A stretch of DNA of 64,000 nt from Streptomyces sp. TP-A0356 (GTDB lineage Bacteria; Actinomycetota; Actinomycetes; Streptomycetales; Streptomycetaceae). Every line of letters begins with the position of its first letter. Positions within the stretch are counted from its first letter, which is position 1. Under the pieces are notes generated by a model. The model did no database searches and was not told the DNA's origin. It worked only from the letters and a program-made list of their open reading frames with translations. Below are positions 26,340 to 35,082 of this stretch, one piece after another. Both the position numbers and the translations under genes were made by a program. The stretch is taken from assembly GCF_001417775.1 (NCBI RefSeq), contig NZ_BBZJ01000018.1, positions 205,576-269,575 on the forward strand. The letters run 5' to 3'.

Positions 26340-26529
26340 CGTCTCAAGTACTACGGCGACGCGCTCCTTGAGCGGGGCCCGGGGCGTGCCGTCGAGGCGG
26401 GAGAACCCGGCGATCAGACGCCGGGTGGTCCCGGGTGCCAGAAGCACGTCGCCCGCGGCCACCACGCGTACCGCCTCGGCGAGTTGGTCGGCGGAGGCGT
26501 CCTTCAGCGGTGCCCATCAGGACGACGTC
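26340..26529 (-). pseudogene. Response-regulator remnant upstream of the sensor kinase
   Basis: Minus strand: DVVLM (26529-26515) is joined, out of frame, to LKDASADQLAEAVRVVAAGD, VLLAPGTTRRLIAGFSRLDG and TPRAPLKERV. These are the phospho-acceptor strand, then the last receiver helix and linker of a NarL-type regulator closely similar to the intact one at 24259-24933. Most of the receiver and all of the DNA-binding domain are gone. The remnant is in frame with the sensor kinase, which may have gained or lost its promoter in this event. Confidence 0.75.
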
Positions 26530-26563
26530 CCGTCAACTCCCGACATTACCTGGCGACTTGGCG

Positions 26564-27538
26564 CTACCAGGCCAGCTGTGCGATCTCCTCCGCCACCACG
26601 GCGCACGCGTCGGCCGCCGGGTCGATCAGGGGGAAGTGGCCGACGTCCTCCAGGAGGGTGAGACCGACGACCTCGCCCGCCCTCGCCGCCGCCTCCGCGT
26701 ACGACTCGGCGACGGCCTGCGGCACCACGATGTCCTTACGGCCCTGGACGAGGGTCGTGGCGATGCCGGTGGGCAGCAGGAGCGCCGGGTCCGCGTACGG
26801 TCGGCGCTCCGCGAACAAGGTCTTCGCACCGAGGAGTTGGACCGACGCGTTGCCGCACACCCCCAGCTTCTCGGCGACGAGGAGGTCCGCGATCGGGGCG
26901 AGCCCGACGACGCCGCGCAGCGGGGCCGGGCGGTCCGTGCGCCACGGCGAGTCCGCGGGCAGGACGTGGCGGGCCGCCGCCCACAGCGCGAGGTGGCCGC
27001 CCGCCGAGTGGCCGGTGATCACCGTGCGGCGCGGGTCGGCCTGGGGCAGCGCCTCCCGTACGAGTGCCGGGAGCGCGTCGATCGCGGCGGCGACGTCGTC
27101 GAACGTGTCCGGCCACCGGCCCGCCACCGGCCCCGTGCCGCCGCCGTCCGGGCCCGTGGGCCCCTCGGCCTGCGAGGGGATGAGCGCGCCCCGGCGGTAC
27201 TCCACATTGGCCACGGCGAAACCCCGGCGGGCCAGGAAGTCCGCGAACGGGGTGATGTGCCGGCGGTCGTACGGCGCCCGCCACGCCCCGCCGTGCAGCA
27301 CGACGACGAGCGGAGCGAGGCCCGTCGTGTCCGCCACCGCCCCGGCGGCCTCCGTCTCCCGCGGGGCGTAGAAGTCGATCACCTGGTCGGGGAGGCCGCC
27401 GTACGCGGCGGTGGCGTCCGGCTCCACCGGCGGGTGCGAGAAGGCGGACGCCTCCTCCTCGGCGTCCCGCGCCGCGGCCTCGCGGGCGGACGCGTCGTCC
27501 GGCTCTGCGGCATCGCGGGGGGCGGCGTCGTCCGGCAT
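26564..27538 (-). CDS. Alpha/beta hydrolase, probable kynurenine formamidase
   Basis: 324 residues. After a 45-residue Ala/Asp/Glu-rich N-terminal extension comes an HSL-like esterase fold: oxyanion motif HGGAW (82-86), nucleophile Ser178 in GHSAGGH, Asp269 in GRKDIVVP and His301 in VGHFP. Its position beside kynureninase and tryptophan 2,3-dioxygenase suggests it hydrolyses N-formylkynurenine to kynurenine and formate; the family itself only proves esterase/amidase chemistry. It is on the same strand as kynU but separated from it by about 590 bp that hold a TetR remnant. Confidence 0.8.
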   Translation of the reverse strand: MPDDAAPRDAAEPDDASAREAAARDAEEEASAFSHPPVEPDATAAYGGLPDQVIDFYAPRETEAAGAVADTTGLAPLVVVLHGGAWRAPYDRRHITPFADFLARRGFAVANVEYRRGALIPSQAEGPTGPDGGGTGPVAGRWPDTFDDVAAAIDALPALVREALPQADPRRTVITGHSAGGHLALWAAARHVLPADSPWRTDRPAPLRGVVGLAPIADLLVAEKLGVCGNASVQLLGAKTLFAERRPYADPALLLPTGIATTLVQGRKDIVVPQAVAESYAEAAARAGEVVGLTLLEDVGHFPLIDPAADACAVVAEEIAQLAW

Positions 27539-27779
27539 GCTCCGACCTCTCAGCGGCGAAACGGGATTCGTACGCGATGGCCGGAAGGTGATCGGCCGTT
27601 GGCGGGGACGGTATCAGGCGGGTGACGTGGGTCCCCACGGGGTTGTCACGCTCGGTGAAGGGCAAACGGTCCTGCTGTTTCGTTAGGGGTGCGCGGCAGA
27701 AGCCTTCGCCGTACTCGCGCGCGCGATCATCGTGCTCCGCACGCGAGTCCATCGCCCTTCGGCGCCAGGAGGCCCCCAT
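27539..27779. promoter_or_regulatory. Spacer upstream of the formamidase-like gene
   Basis: About 240 bases with no supported gene between the hydrolase start and the TetR remnant start. It would have been a divergent promoter region for both genes. No clear palindromic operator was found. Confidence 0.3.
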
Positions 27780-28010
27780 GTCACAGTCCGATGCCGCGCC
27801 GCCCGGGGCGGCCGAGCCGGGCACCGTGCGCCCCGGCGGGCGCACCGCGCGCCTGCGTGCCACCGTGCTGCGGGCGGCCGGGGACGTCCTGGCCGAGCAG
27901 GGGTTCGCGCATCTGGGCCTGGGGAGGTGCCCGGTCCGGCGGGCGCCCGACGGGCCGCGGAGGCGGCGATGGCCGCGGCGGTGGCGGGGGTGTACGTGGT
28001 GGCGACCTGA
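27780..28010 (+). pseudogene. TetR-family regulator remnant
   Basis: From the ATG at 27779-27781 the plus strand encodes a TetR N-terminus (PGGRTARLRATVLRAAGDVL, AEQGFAHLGLG) as far as the first helix of the DNA-binding domain. The recognition helix is missing; after a frame change, GARRAAEAAMAAAVAGVYVV and a TGA (27998-28000 region) resemble a TetR C-terminal helix. An internal deletion of most of the gene is the simplest reading. It probably once controlled the adjacent kynurenine genes. Confidence 0.65.
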
Positions 28011-28114
28011 CACCACGTACCCGGGGGGGACCGACCTGGCGCGAGGACGGACGGCCGCGGCTCCCCGGCGCCCCGGCGGCGGGGTCGGCGATGTGGTCGC
28101 CGTGCGCACCGCCG

Positions 28115-28130
28115 CCAGGGGAGCCCCTGG
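28115..28130. terminator. Short hairpin at the end of kynU
   Basis: CCAGGGG-AG-CCCCTGG abuts the kynU stop on the minus strand. The 7 bp stem has a two-base loop, so it is a modest terminator candidate. Confidence 0.4.
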
Positions 28131-29324
28131 TCAGGCCAGCGTCTCCGCCAGTACCCGGGCCGCCCGTTCCACGTCCGCGAAGCCCACGTACAGCGGCGTG
28201 AACCCGAAACGCAGCACGTCCGGCGGCCGGAAGTCCCCGACCACGCCGCTCGCGATCAGCCGCTTCATCACGTCCCCCGCGCCGGTGCAGCGCAGCGCCA
28301 CCTGGCTGCCCCGCTCCGGGTGCGCGGCGGGCGTCAGCGACTCGACCGTGCCCTCGGGGACGTAGGCCGCCACGCACTCCAGGAAGAAGTCCGTGAGGGC
28401 CAGGGACTTGGCGCGCACCGCCTCGATCGAGACGCCGTCCCACACCTCCAGCGCCGCCTCCAGGGCGAGCATGGACAGGATGTCCGGGGTGCCGACGCGG
28501 CCGCGCGGCGCGCCCGCGGCCGGTTCGTAGTCCGTTCGCATGCCGAAGGGTTCCGCGTGCGAGTTCCAGCCCGGCAGCGGTGAGTCGAAGCGGTCCTGCA
28601 GGTCCCGCCGCACATACAGGTACGCCGGTGAGCCCGGGCCTCCGTTCAGGTACTTGTAGGTGCAGCCGACGGCCAGGTCGACCCCGTGTTCGTCCAGGCC
28701 GACGGGCAGCGCGCCCGCGCTGTGGCACAGGTCCCAGACGGCCACCGCGCCGGCATCGTGCACCGCGGCCGTCAGACCGGGCAGGTCGTGCAGCCGACCC
28801 GTGCGGTAGTCGACGTGGTTGAGCAGCACCGCCGCCGTACGTCCGCTGAGGGCCCCGGGCACCTCCGCCGGGGCCACCGGGCGCAGCGTGCAGCCCGTCA
28901 TCCGGGCCGCCGACCCGGCGATGTACCCGTCCGTCGGGAACGTCGTCGCGTCGACCAGGATCTCCTCCCGCCCGTCCCCGCTCCCGGTGGCCAGGCGCAC
29001 GGCGGCCACCAGCGCCTTGAAGACGTTGACGCTGGTCGAGTCGCCCACCACGATCTGCCCGGGCGCCGCGCCGACGAGCGGGGCGATCCGGTCGCCGATC
29101 CGCTCCGGCGCCGTCCACCAGCCGCTCTCGTCCCAGGAACGGATCCGCAGGGATCCCCACTGCCTGCGGACGACGTCCTGCATCCGGCCCGGCACGGCCG
29201 CGGGGAGCGCGCCCAGCGAGTTCCCGTCCAGGTAGACGGCCTCGTCGAGCACGAACCTCGCGCGCAGTGCGGCCAGTTGATCGGCCGCGTCCAGCTCCTG
29301 TGCCCTGCTGATCAGTTCAGACAT
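28131..29324 (-). CDS. kynU: Kynureninase
   Basis: 397 residues from the ATG at 29324, which overlaps the end of kynA by eight bases; the longer frame is a shadow. YLDGNSLGALP near 31-41, the phosphate-binding GDSTSVN (94-100), WDLCHSAGALP (197-207) and the PLP lysine Lys224 in CTYKYLNGGPG are all present. It cleaves kynurenine to anthranilate and alanine. With kynA upstream in the same operon and a formamidase-like hydrolase downstream it completes tryptophan-to-anthranilate conversion. Confidence 0.96.
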   Translation of the reverse strand: MSELISRAQELDAADQLAALRARFVLDEAVYLDGNSLGALPAAVPGRMQDVVRRQWGSLRIRSWDESGWWTAPERIGDRIAPLVGAAPGQIVVGDSTSVNVFKALVAAVRLATGSGDGREEILVDATTFPTDGYIAGSAARMTGCTLRPVAPAEVPGALSGRTAAVLLNHVDYRTGRLHDLPGLTAAVHDAGAVAVWDLCHSAGALPVGLDEHGVDLAVGCTYKYLNGGPGSPAYLYVRRDLQDRFDSPLPGWNSHAEPFGMRTDYEPAAGAPRGRVGTPDILSMLALEAALEVWDGVSIEAVRAKSLALTDFFLECVAAYVPEGTVESLTPAAHPERGSQVALRCTGAGDVMKRLIASGVVGDFRPPDVLRFGFTPLYVGFADVERAARVLAETLA

Positions 29325-30165
29325 GCGACCGCGCCGTCCACAGCTCGGGGAACACGTTCTTCTGCGCCCGCTTCTCCAGCCAGGCCACTCCCGCGGAGCC
29401 GCCCGTGCCGGGCTTGGCGCCCATCGCACGGCGGGTGGCCACCAGGTGGTCGTTGCGCCAGCGCCACACCAGTTCCGCCACATCGGTCAACGCCTCGCCC
29501 AGACGGGCGAGTTCGTCCGCCGGATCCCCGGAGTAGAGGGCGGTCCACACGGCCTCGACCTCCTCCGACGGCTCGTACCGCCGGGAGACGTCGCGCCGCA
29601 GCACGGCGTCCGGGACCGCGTGCCCGCGGCGCCCGAGCAGCCGCAGCACCTCGTCGTACAGACTCGGCTCGTGCAGCGCCTTCTCCAACTCGGCATGGAC
29701 GCGCGGCGCGCCCCGGTGCGGGACCAGCATGGACGCGGACTTCTCACCGAGCAGGAACTCCATACGGCGGTACATCGCCGACTGGAAGCCGGAGCCCTCG
29801 CCGAGGGCGGAGCGGTAGGAGTTGAACTGAGCGGGCGTCAGCTGCGCGAGGGGACGCCAGGACGCGTTCAGCGCCTCCAGCTCCCGTACGGACCTCTTCA
29901 GCGCGTCGATCGCCACCGGTACCCGGTCCTCACGCAGGGCCCGCGCAGCGGTCTCCCACTCGTGGACGATCACCGTGAACCACAGCTCCATCACCTGGGT
30001 CGTGACCAGGAAGACCATCTCTCCGGGGTCGTCGGAGAGGGTGTGCTGGAGGTGGGTGAGCACGTCCGCCTTGACGTAGTCCTCGTACGGCGTCGTGCCC
30101 TGGAAGTCGAGATGCGGGGTCTCGGGCTCCTGAGTCTCGTGCGACTGATGAGCCTGTTGGGACAT
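29317..30165 (-). CDS. kynA: Tryptophan 2,3-dioxygenase
   Basis: 282 residues. The heme-ligand His is His240 in RWRNDHLVAT, followed by the diagnostic RRAMGAKPGTGGSAG; TPYEDYVKAD and FTVIVHEW form the substrate pocket region near 25-70. It is a cytoplasmic heme enzyme that opens the indole ring of tryptophan to N-formylkynurenine. First gene of the kynA-kynU operon. The ATG at 30165 is preceded by CAGGAGACAG. A strong hairpin lies about 100 bases upstream, isolating it from the DUF3151 gene. Confidence 0.96.
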   Translation of the reverse strand: MSQQAHQSHETQEPETPHLDFQGTTPYEDYVKADVLTHLQHTLSDDPGEMVFLVTTQVMELWFTVIVHEWETAARALREDRVPVAIDALKRSVRELEALNASWRPLAQLTPAQFNSYRSALGEGSGFQSAMYRRMEFLLGEKSASMLVPHRGAPRVHAELEKALHEPSLYDEVLRLLGRRGHAVPDAVLRRDVSRRYEPSEEVEAVWTALYSGDPADELARLGEALTDVAELVWRWRNDHLVATRRAMGAKPGTGGSAGVAWLEKRAQKNVFPELWTARSHV

Positions 30166-30267
30166 CGCTGTCTCCTGTTGTGTGCTCCGGGTGGCGGTCC
30201 GCCCCTGCCGATGCCGGCACGGGGGCCCCGGTCCCCACGGGCATCCTGCGCACAGACCGCGGACACC

Positions 30268-30299
30268 GCAAGGCCCGCCTGGTCACAGGCGGGCCTTGC
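30268..30299 (-). terminator. Terminator between the DUF3151 gene and kynA
   Basis: A perfect 12 bp inverted repeat, GCAAGGCCCGCC and GGCGGGCCTTGC, loop TGGTCACA. It lies 46 bases downstream of the DUF3151 stop on the minus strand and ends that transcript. Confidence 0.85.
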
Positions 30300-30317
30300 C
30301 ACTCTTCAGGACCAGCC

Positions 30318-30347
30318 GCTCAGGGACTACCAGCAGCTCAGGGACTA
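30318..30347. repeat. 18 bp tandem duplication at the DUF3151 stop codon
   Basis: GCTCAGGGACTA occurs at 30318-30329 and 30336-30347. The second copy contains the TAG stop of the DUF3151 gene; the first repeats it in frame 18 bases downstream. A small in-frame duplication that gives a second stop. Confidence 0.75.
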
Positions 30348-30758
30348 GCTGAGCGTCTGGGCCGCCGTCGGCGAGGAGTCCTTCAGGAACTGCGAGCAGC
30401 GCTCGTACTCCTCCTGCTCACCGATCCCCTGCGCGGCGCGCGCGAGGGCGTGCAGGGCGCGCAGGAACCCGCGGTTCGGCTCGTGCTCCCAGGGGATGGG
30501 ACCGTGGCCCTTCCACCCGCTGCGGCGCAGGGCGTCCAGGCCACGGTGGTAGCCCGTGCGGGCGTAGGCGTACGACTCGACCACCGAACCGCGCTCGAAC
30601 GCGTCGTCGGCCAGCTGGGCCCAGGCGAGCGAGGAGGCGGGGTGCTTGGCGGCGACGTCGGCGGGCGCCGTGCCGCCCGCCAGGAGCTCGCGCGGCTCCG
30701 GGTCGTCGGGCAGGTGGGTCGGGGGCGGGCCCCCGAGAAGGTTCTCGTGAACGTTCAT
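30345..30758 (-). CDS. DUF3151 family protein
   Basis: 137 residues. Recognisable family features are ELLAGGTAPADVAAKHPASS, LAWAQLADDAFERGSVVESY and the Arg/Gly/Trp-rich YHRGLDALRRSGWKGHGPIP followed by PWEHEPNRGFLRALHALARA. Soluble, helical, no catalytic motif known. It lies in the actinobacterial neighbourhood of fba, as in other genomes, but no role has been assigned. Its 3' end contains an 18 bp tandem duplication. Confidence 0.85.
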   Translation of the reverse strand: MNVHENLLGGPPPTHLPDDPEPRELLAGGTAPADVAAKHPASSLAWAQLADDAFERGSVVESYAYARTGYHRGLDALRRSGWKGHGPIPWEHEPNRGFLRALHALARAAQGIGEQEEYERCSQFLKDSSPTAAQTLS

Positions 30759-30855
30759 GGCTCCCAGTGTGCGCCATCGCCCTTGATCGGTAACGGTCGC
30801 GTGCGGTCCTTCGGCGCCGGCCGCCCGGCCCGGCGGAGACGGTGCGGGGACACGA

Positions 30856-32358
30856 TCACGCAGCTGGGCCGGCGCCGGAGGCCGCAGGTCCGTGTGGCGA
30901 CTCCAGGGGCGGGGTCGTCACACAGCCGTGCGTACGGCATTCGGGGTGACGGCACTCCGGTACCGGACGGCGCACCGTCGCGAGGGCGAGCGCCGCCCCC
31001 GCCACCAGGACGCCCGCGCACAGCGGCATCGCGCGGCGGAAGGCGGCGTTGAACGCGTCCGCCGAGCGGTACGCCTCCGGGCCCATCCCGGTGAGCAGTG
31101 GCAGCGCGGCAACGGCGATCAGGCCGGCCGCGCGGGCCGCCGCGTTGTTGATACCGCTGGCCAGGCCCGCCCGGCCGGTGTCGACCGAGGCGAGCACGGT
31201 GGCGGTGAGGGGTGCGACCAGGGTGACCATGCCCGCGCCCATGACCAGCAGGGCGGGCAGAACGTCGGTGGCGTACGAGGCGCCCTTGCCGACGCGCAGC
31301 ATCAGCAGCATGCCGGCCGCGCAGAGCAGGGGGCCGACGGTGAGCGGGATGCGTGGTCCGATGCGCTCGGCGAGGGCGCCCGAGCGGGCCGAGAAGAGGA
31401 GCATCAGCACGGTCGTGGGCAGCAGTGCCGTCCCCGCCCGCAGCGCCGAGTAGCCCGCCACCACCTGGAGCTGCAGCGCGGTCAGGAAGAAGAAGCCGCC
31501 GAACGCCGCGTAGACGCAGAGGGTCACCAGGTTGACCGCCGTGAACTGACGGGAGCCGAAGATGTCGAGCGGCATCATCGGATCGGGGCGGCGCCCTTCG
31601 ACGTACCCGAAGGCGATCCCCGCGGCCACGCCCGCGGCCGTCGTGAGGGCCACGGTCAGCGAGCCCTGACGGGCCTCGACGAGGGCATACGTCACCAGGG
31701 CCAGGGACAGGGCGCCGAGGGCGGCGCCCAGGACGTCGAAACGGCCGTGGGAGCGGTCGTCCGCCGATTCCGGTACGTGTCTGATCGCGATGGGCGCGCA
31801 GAGCAGGGCCAGCGGGACGTTGAGGAGGAAGACCCAGCGCCAGCCGGGGCCGTCCACCAGCCAGCCGCCGAGGAACGGGCCGACGGCGGCACCGATGCCA
31901 CCGAACCCGGACCAGAGGCCGACCGCCCGTGCGCGGTCGTCCGGGTGGAACGACGCCTGGATGAGCGCGAGCGAGCCGGGGGTCAGCAGCGCGCCGCCGA
32001 TGCCCTGGAGGGTGCGGGCGGCGATGAGGACGCCGGGGGTGGGGGCGAGGCCGCACAGGAGGGAGGCGCCGGCGAACCAGACGACACCGAGGACGAAGAC
32101 CTTGCGGCGCCCGAAGTGGTCGCCGAGGGCGCCGCCGAGGAGGATCAGACCGGCGAGCGTGACCATGTACGCGTTGACGGTCCACTGGAGGGCGGCGAGG
32201 TTCGCGTTCAGGTCGCGGCCGATGCGGGGCAGGGCGACGTTGACGACGGTGGAGTCCAGCAGGGCCATGCTGGAGCCGAGCACGGTCGTCAGCAGGATCC
32301 ACTTGCCCTGCGGGGAGCTGATCCTGATGCTTGGGGTCTGCTGTGCGGTGACAGCCAT
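30856..32358 (-). CDS. MFS drug/H+ antiporter (DHA2, 14-TM type)
   Basis: 500 residues from the ATG at 32358; the longer frame overlaps a terminator. About fourteen membrane segments are visible. The DHA2 motifs are intact: LLDSTVVNVALPRIG (motif D1), GALGDHFGRRKVFVLG (motif A) and TLQGIGGALLTPGSLALI (motif C region). Members expel antibiotics, dyes or other amphipathic compounds using the proton gradient. No regulator is adjacent. The gene begins about 50 bases downstream of the fba terminator. Confidence 0.93.
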   Translation of the reverse strand: MAVTAQQTPSIRISSPQGKWILLTTVLGSSMALLDSTVVNVALPRIGRDLNANLAALQWTVNAYMVTLAGLILLGGALGDHFGRRKVFVLGVVWFAGASLLCGLAPTPGVLIAARTLQGIGGALLTPGSLALIQASFHPDDRARAVGLWSGFGGIGAAVGPFLGGWLVDGPGWRWVFLLNVPLALLCAPIAIRHVPESADDRSHGRFDVLGAALGALSLALVTYALVEARQGSLTVALTTAAGVAAGIAFGYVEGRRPDPMMPLDIFGSRQFTAVNLVTLCVYAAFGGFFFLTALQLQVVAGYSALRAGTALLPTTVLMLLFSARSGALAERIGPRIPLTVGPLLCAAGMLLMLRVGKGASYATDVLPALLVMGAGMVTLVAPLTATVLASVDTGRAGLASGINNAAARAAGLIAVAALPLLTGMGPEAYRSADAFNAAFRRAMPLCAGVLVAGAALALATVRRPVPECRHPECRTHGCVTTPPLESPHGPAASGAGPAA

Positions 32359-32401
32359 GTTCGGATCATCCCGCGTTCGCTGTCCCTGAGCCAGATGCAC
32401 A

Positions 32402-32454
32402 ACGAGCCCGGCGCGCGGGGGGCGTGCCGCCCACAGCCTGAGCGCCGGGCTCGT
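32402..32454 (-). terminator. Terminator downstream of fba
   Basis: Perfect 13 bp arms ACGAGCCCGGCGC (32402-32414) and GCGCCGGGCTCGT (32442-32454) around a GC-rich loop. It begins about ten bases after the fba stop on the minus strand. Confidence 0.85.
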
Positions 32455-32464
32455 CGGGCCCCGG

Positions 32465-33496
32465 TTACTTGATCTTCGCGCCCGTGGAGCGGAGGTTGTC
32501 GCAGGCCTCGGTGACGCGCTGCGCCATCGACCCCTCGGCCACCTTGCCCCAGGTGCGCGGGTCGTACGCCTTCTTGGAGCCGACCTCGCCGTCGACCTTC
32601 AGGACGCCGTCGTAGTTCTTGAACATGTGGTCGGCGACCGGACGCGTGAAGGCGTACTGCGTGTCCGTGTCGATGTTCATCTTGACCACGCCGCTCTCCA
32701 GCGCCGTCAGGATCTCCTCCTTGGAGGAGCCCGAGCCGCCGTGGAAGACGAAGTCGAACGGCTTGCTGCCGGCCGGCAGGCCGAACTTGGCGGCCACGCC
32801 CTCGTTCAGCTCCTTCAACAGCTCCGGGCGAAGGACGACGTTGCCCGGCTTGTACACGCCGTGGACGTTGCCGAACGACGCGGCCAGCAGGTAGCGGCCC
32901 TTCTCGCCCAGGCCCAGCGCCTCCGCCGTACGGATCGCGTCCTCGACCGTGGTGTAGAGGGAGTCGTTGATCTCGTGGGAGACGCCGTCCTCCTCACCGC
33001 CGGTCGGGGTGATCTCGACCTCCAGGATGATCTTCGCGGCGCGGGCCCGCTCCAGCAGCTCCTGGGCGATCTTCAGGTTGTCGGCGAGGGTCTCGGCGGA
33101 GCCGTCCCACATGTGGGACTGGAACAGCGGGTTCTCGCCGCGGGACACGCGCTCCTCGGAGATCGCGAGCAGCGGACGTACGTACCCGTCGAGCTTGTCC
33201 TTCGGGCAGTGGTCCGTGTGCAGCGCGATGTTGACCGGGTACTTCTCGGCGACGATGTGCGCGAACTGGGCCAGGGCCACCGCTCCGGTGACCATGTCCT
33301 TCTTGTACTGGCCGCCCAGGAACTCGGCGCCGCCCGTCGAGATCTGGACGATGCCGTCGCTCTCGGCCTCCGCGAAGCCGCGCAGGGCAGCGTGCAGGGT
33401 CTGGGACGAGGTCACGTTGATGGCCGGGTAGGCGAACTTGCCTGCCTTCGCCCGGTCGAGCATCTCGTTGTAGACCTCGGGGGTTGCGATGGGCAT
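32465..33496 (-). CDS. fba: Class II fructose-bisphosphate aldolase
   Basis: 343 residues, full length. The zinc ligands and active site are seen in ALHTDHCPKDK (His93, Asp95, His96), the glycine loop in EITPTGGEEDGVSHE, NVHGVYKPGNV, and the phosphate-binding FVFHGGSGSSKEEI and KMNIDTDTQYA. It interconverts fructose 1,6-bisphosphate and the two triose phosphates in glycolysis. The ATG at 33496 has GGAGCGG upstream. pyrE lies 155 bp further upstream on the same strand. Confidence 0.97.
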   Translation of the reverse strand: MPIATPEVYNEMLDRAKAGKFAYPAINVTSSQTLHAALRGFAEAESDGIVQISTGGAEFLGGQYKKDMVTGAVALAQFAHIVAEKYPVNIALHTDHCPKDKLDGYVRPLLAISEERVSRGENPLFQSHMWDGSAETLADNLKIAQELLERARAAKIILEVEITPTGGEEDGVSHEINDSLYTTVEDAIRTAEALGLGEKGRYLLAASFGNVHGVYKPGNVVLRPELLKELNEGVAAKFGLPAGSKPFDFVFHGGSGSSKEEILTALESGVVKMNIDTDTQYAFTRPVADHMFKNYDGVLKVDGEVGSKKAYDPRTWGKVAEGSMAQRVTEACDNLRSTGAKIK

Positions 33497-33651
33497 CTGT
33501 CCGCTCCTTGTTGTGCGGGTTGCGTTGTCCTTACGGCCCTGACCTAGGGGGCGACGTCATCGTCGTCCCCATCTTTCCAGACTTGGCCGGATGCTCCGGT
33601 CACCTTGTCCAGCCTGTGGATAACTCCCCCGTCACCCCCTGTGAACAGCGC

Positions 33652-34200
33652 TCAGTCCAGGCCGAGTTCGTCCTTCGAGTAGGCGAAGAGATACGGCACT
33701 CCGGCGCCCTCCTGGATCTTCTCGGCCGCGCCCGTGGCCCGGTCGACGATCGTCGCGACGGCGACCACCTCGGCCCCGGCCTCGCGCACCGCCTCCACCG
33801 CGGCGAGCGGGGAACCGCCCGTGGTGGAGGTGTCCTCGACGACCAGGACCCGGCGGCCCTTGATCTCCGGGCCCTCCACGCGCCGCTGCAGGCCGTGCGC
33901 CTTCGCGGCCTTGCGGACGACGAAGGCGTCCAGCCTGCGGCCGCGCGCGGCGGCCGCGTGCAGCATGGCGGCCGCGACCGGGTCCGCGCCCATGGTGAGC
34001 CCGCCGACCGCGTCGAAGTCCAGGTCGGCGGTCAGGTCCAGCAGCACCTGGCCGACCAGCGGCGCGGCCTCGCCGTCGAGGGTGATGCGGCGCAGGTCGA
34101 CGTAGTAGTCGGCCTCCAGACCCGAGGAGAGGGTCACCTTGCCGTGCACCACGGCCTTGTCCTTGATCTGCTGCAGCAGGGCGCCACGTACGTCACTCAT
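33652..34200 (-). CDS. pyrE: Orotate phosphoribosyltransferase
   Basis: 182 residues. The PRPP motif is RVLVVEDTSTTGGS (117-130); SSGLEADYYVDLRR (25-38) and GGLTMGADPVAAAML (66-80) complete the active site. It makes OMP from orotate and PRPP in de novo pyrimidine synthesis. The ATG at 34200 is close behind the epimerase gene (33 bp), suggesting one transcript. Confidence 0.96.
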   Translation of the reverse strand: MSDVRGALLQQIKDKAVVHGKVTLSSGLEADYYVDLRRITLDGEAAPLVGQVLLDLTADLDFDAVGGLTMGADPVAAAMLHAAAARGRRLDAFVVRKAAKAHGLQRRVEGPEIKGRRVLVVEDTSTTGGSPLAAVEAVREAGAEVVAVATIVDRATGAAEKIQEGAGVPYLFAYSKDELGLD

Positions 34201-34233
34201 ACGAGTCAGCTTAGGTCCTGCCGCAGGGGCCCC

Positions 34234-35022
34234 TCACAGGCGACGCCAGCTCCAGGTGGTCGTGGCCTCCAGCGGGTCGATGGGTGTGACCAGGCGCGGA
34301 AGGGTGTTGAGGCCGTTCGGCGGGCCGGTCTGCGGCTCCACGCACACCGCCTCCTGCTGCTCGTCGTACACCACCACCCACTCCTCCCGGCTGGTGACCT
34401 TCAGCTCCAGTCGTTCCGGCCAGGTGAGGGTGACGTCGACGCCGCCGGGCATGCCGAAGCAGTCGTCCCAGGGGCCGGGCTTCGGGTCGATGCGGTTCCC
34501 GGTGGGCAGATGGTCCTCGCCACGCTCCTCCTGCCAGGCCGGGCTGAAGTCGACGCGTACGTCCTGGCCGTCCAGGGTGCGGTTGAACCAGGGGTGCCAG
34601 CCGATCTGGGCCGGGAACGAGGACTCGTACGTCTCCACGGACATGGTGAGCGTCAGGGAGTCACCGGTGAGCGTGGCGAGCTGGGTGACGCGGCCGGCGT
34701 AGGGCCAGGGGGCGACCAGGTCGTGGGTGAGGACGGCCTCGGCCAGGTCGGCGCGGGCCACGCGCCAGGCGCCGTCCCGGACGGTGCCGTGGATGGCGTG
34801 CGGCGGGGCGTTGAGGGGCATCCGGTGGACCGTGCCGCCGTCGCGGAAGCTGCCCTCCCGGATCCGTCCGCACCAGGGGACCATGGGGAAGCACCCGAAC
34901 CGCTCGCCCTGCCGCAGCAGCTCCCTACCGCCGACGCGCAGACTCCTCACGCGCCCGCCGTTGCCCGGCGCCAGCACGACTTCCGCGTCTCCCGCGGCCA
35001 ACGTGATCTCGTCGTTACTCAC
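34234..35022 (-). CDS. Aldose 1-epimerase family protein
   Basis: 262 residues. The galactose mutarotase fold is indicated by MVPWCGRIREGSF, HAIHGTVRD (catalytic His region), GWHPWFNR with a second His, and the C-terminal CVEPQTGPPNGLN carrying the catalytic Glu. It would equilibrate anomers of a hexose or a phosphorylated sugar. Cytoplasmic, no signal peptide. Located between the SRPBCC gene and pyrE on the same strand, with short gaps. Confidence 0.9.
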   Translation of the reverse strand: MSNDEITLAAGDAEVVLAPGNGGRVRSLRVGGRELLRQGERFGCFPMVPWCGRIREGSFRDGGTVHRMPLNAPPHAIHGTVRDGAWRVARADLAEAVLTHDLVAPWPYAGRVTQLATLTGDSLTLTMSVETYESSFPAQIGWHPWFNRTLDGQDVRVDFSPAWQEERGEDHLPTGNRIDPKPGPWDDCFGMPGGVDVTLTWPERLELKVTSREEWVVVYDEQQEAVCVEPQTGPPNGLNTLPRLVTPIDPLEATTTWSWRRL

Positions 35023-35082
35023 GAGGCCGACCCTACTTGGCCGATCAAGAGGACGTACGACAGCGCCGCAACGCCCGAACGG

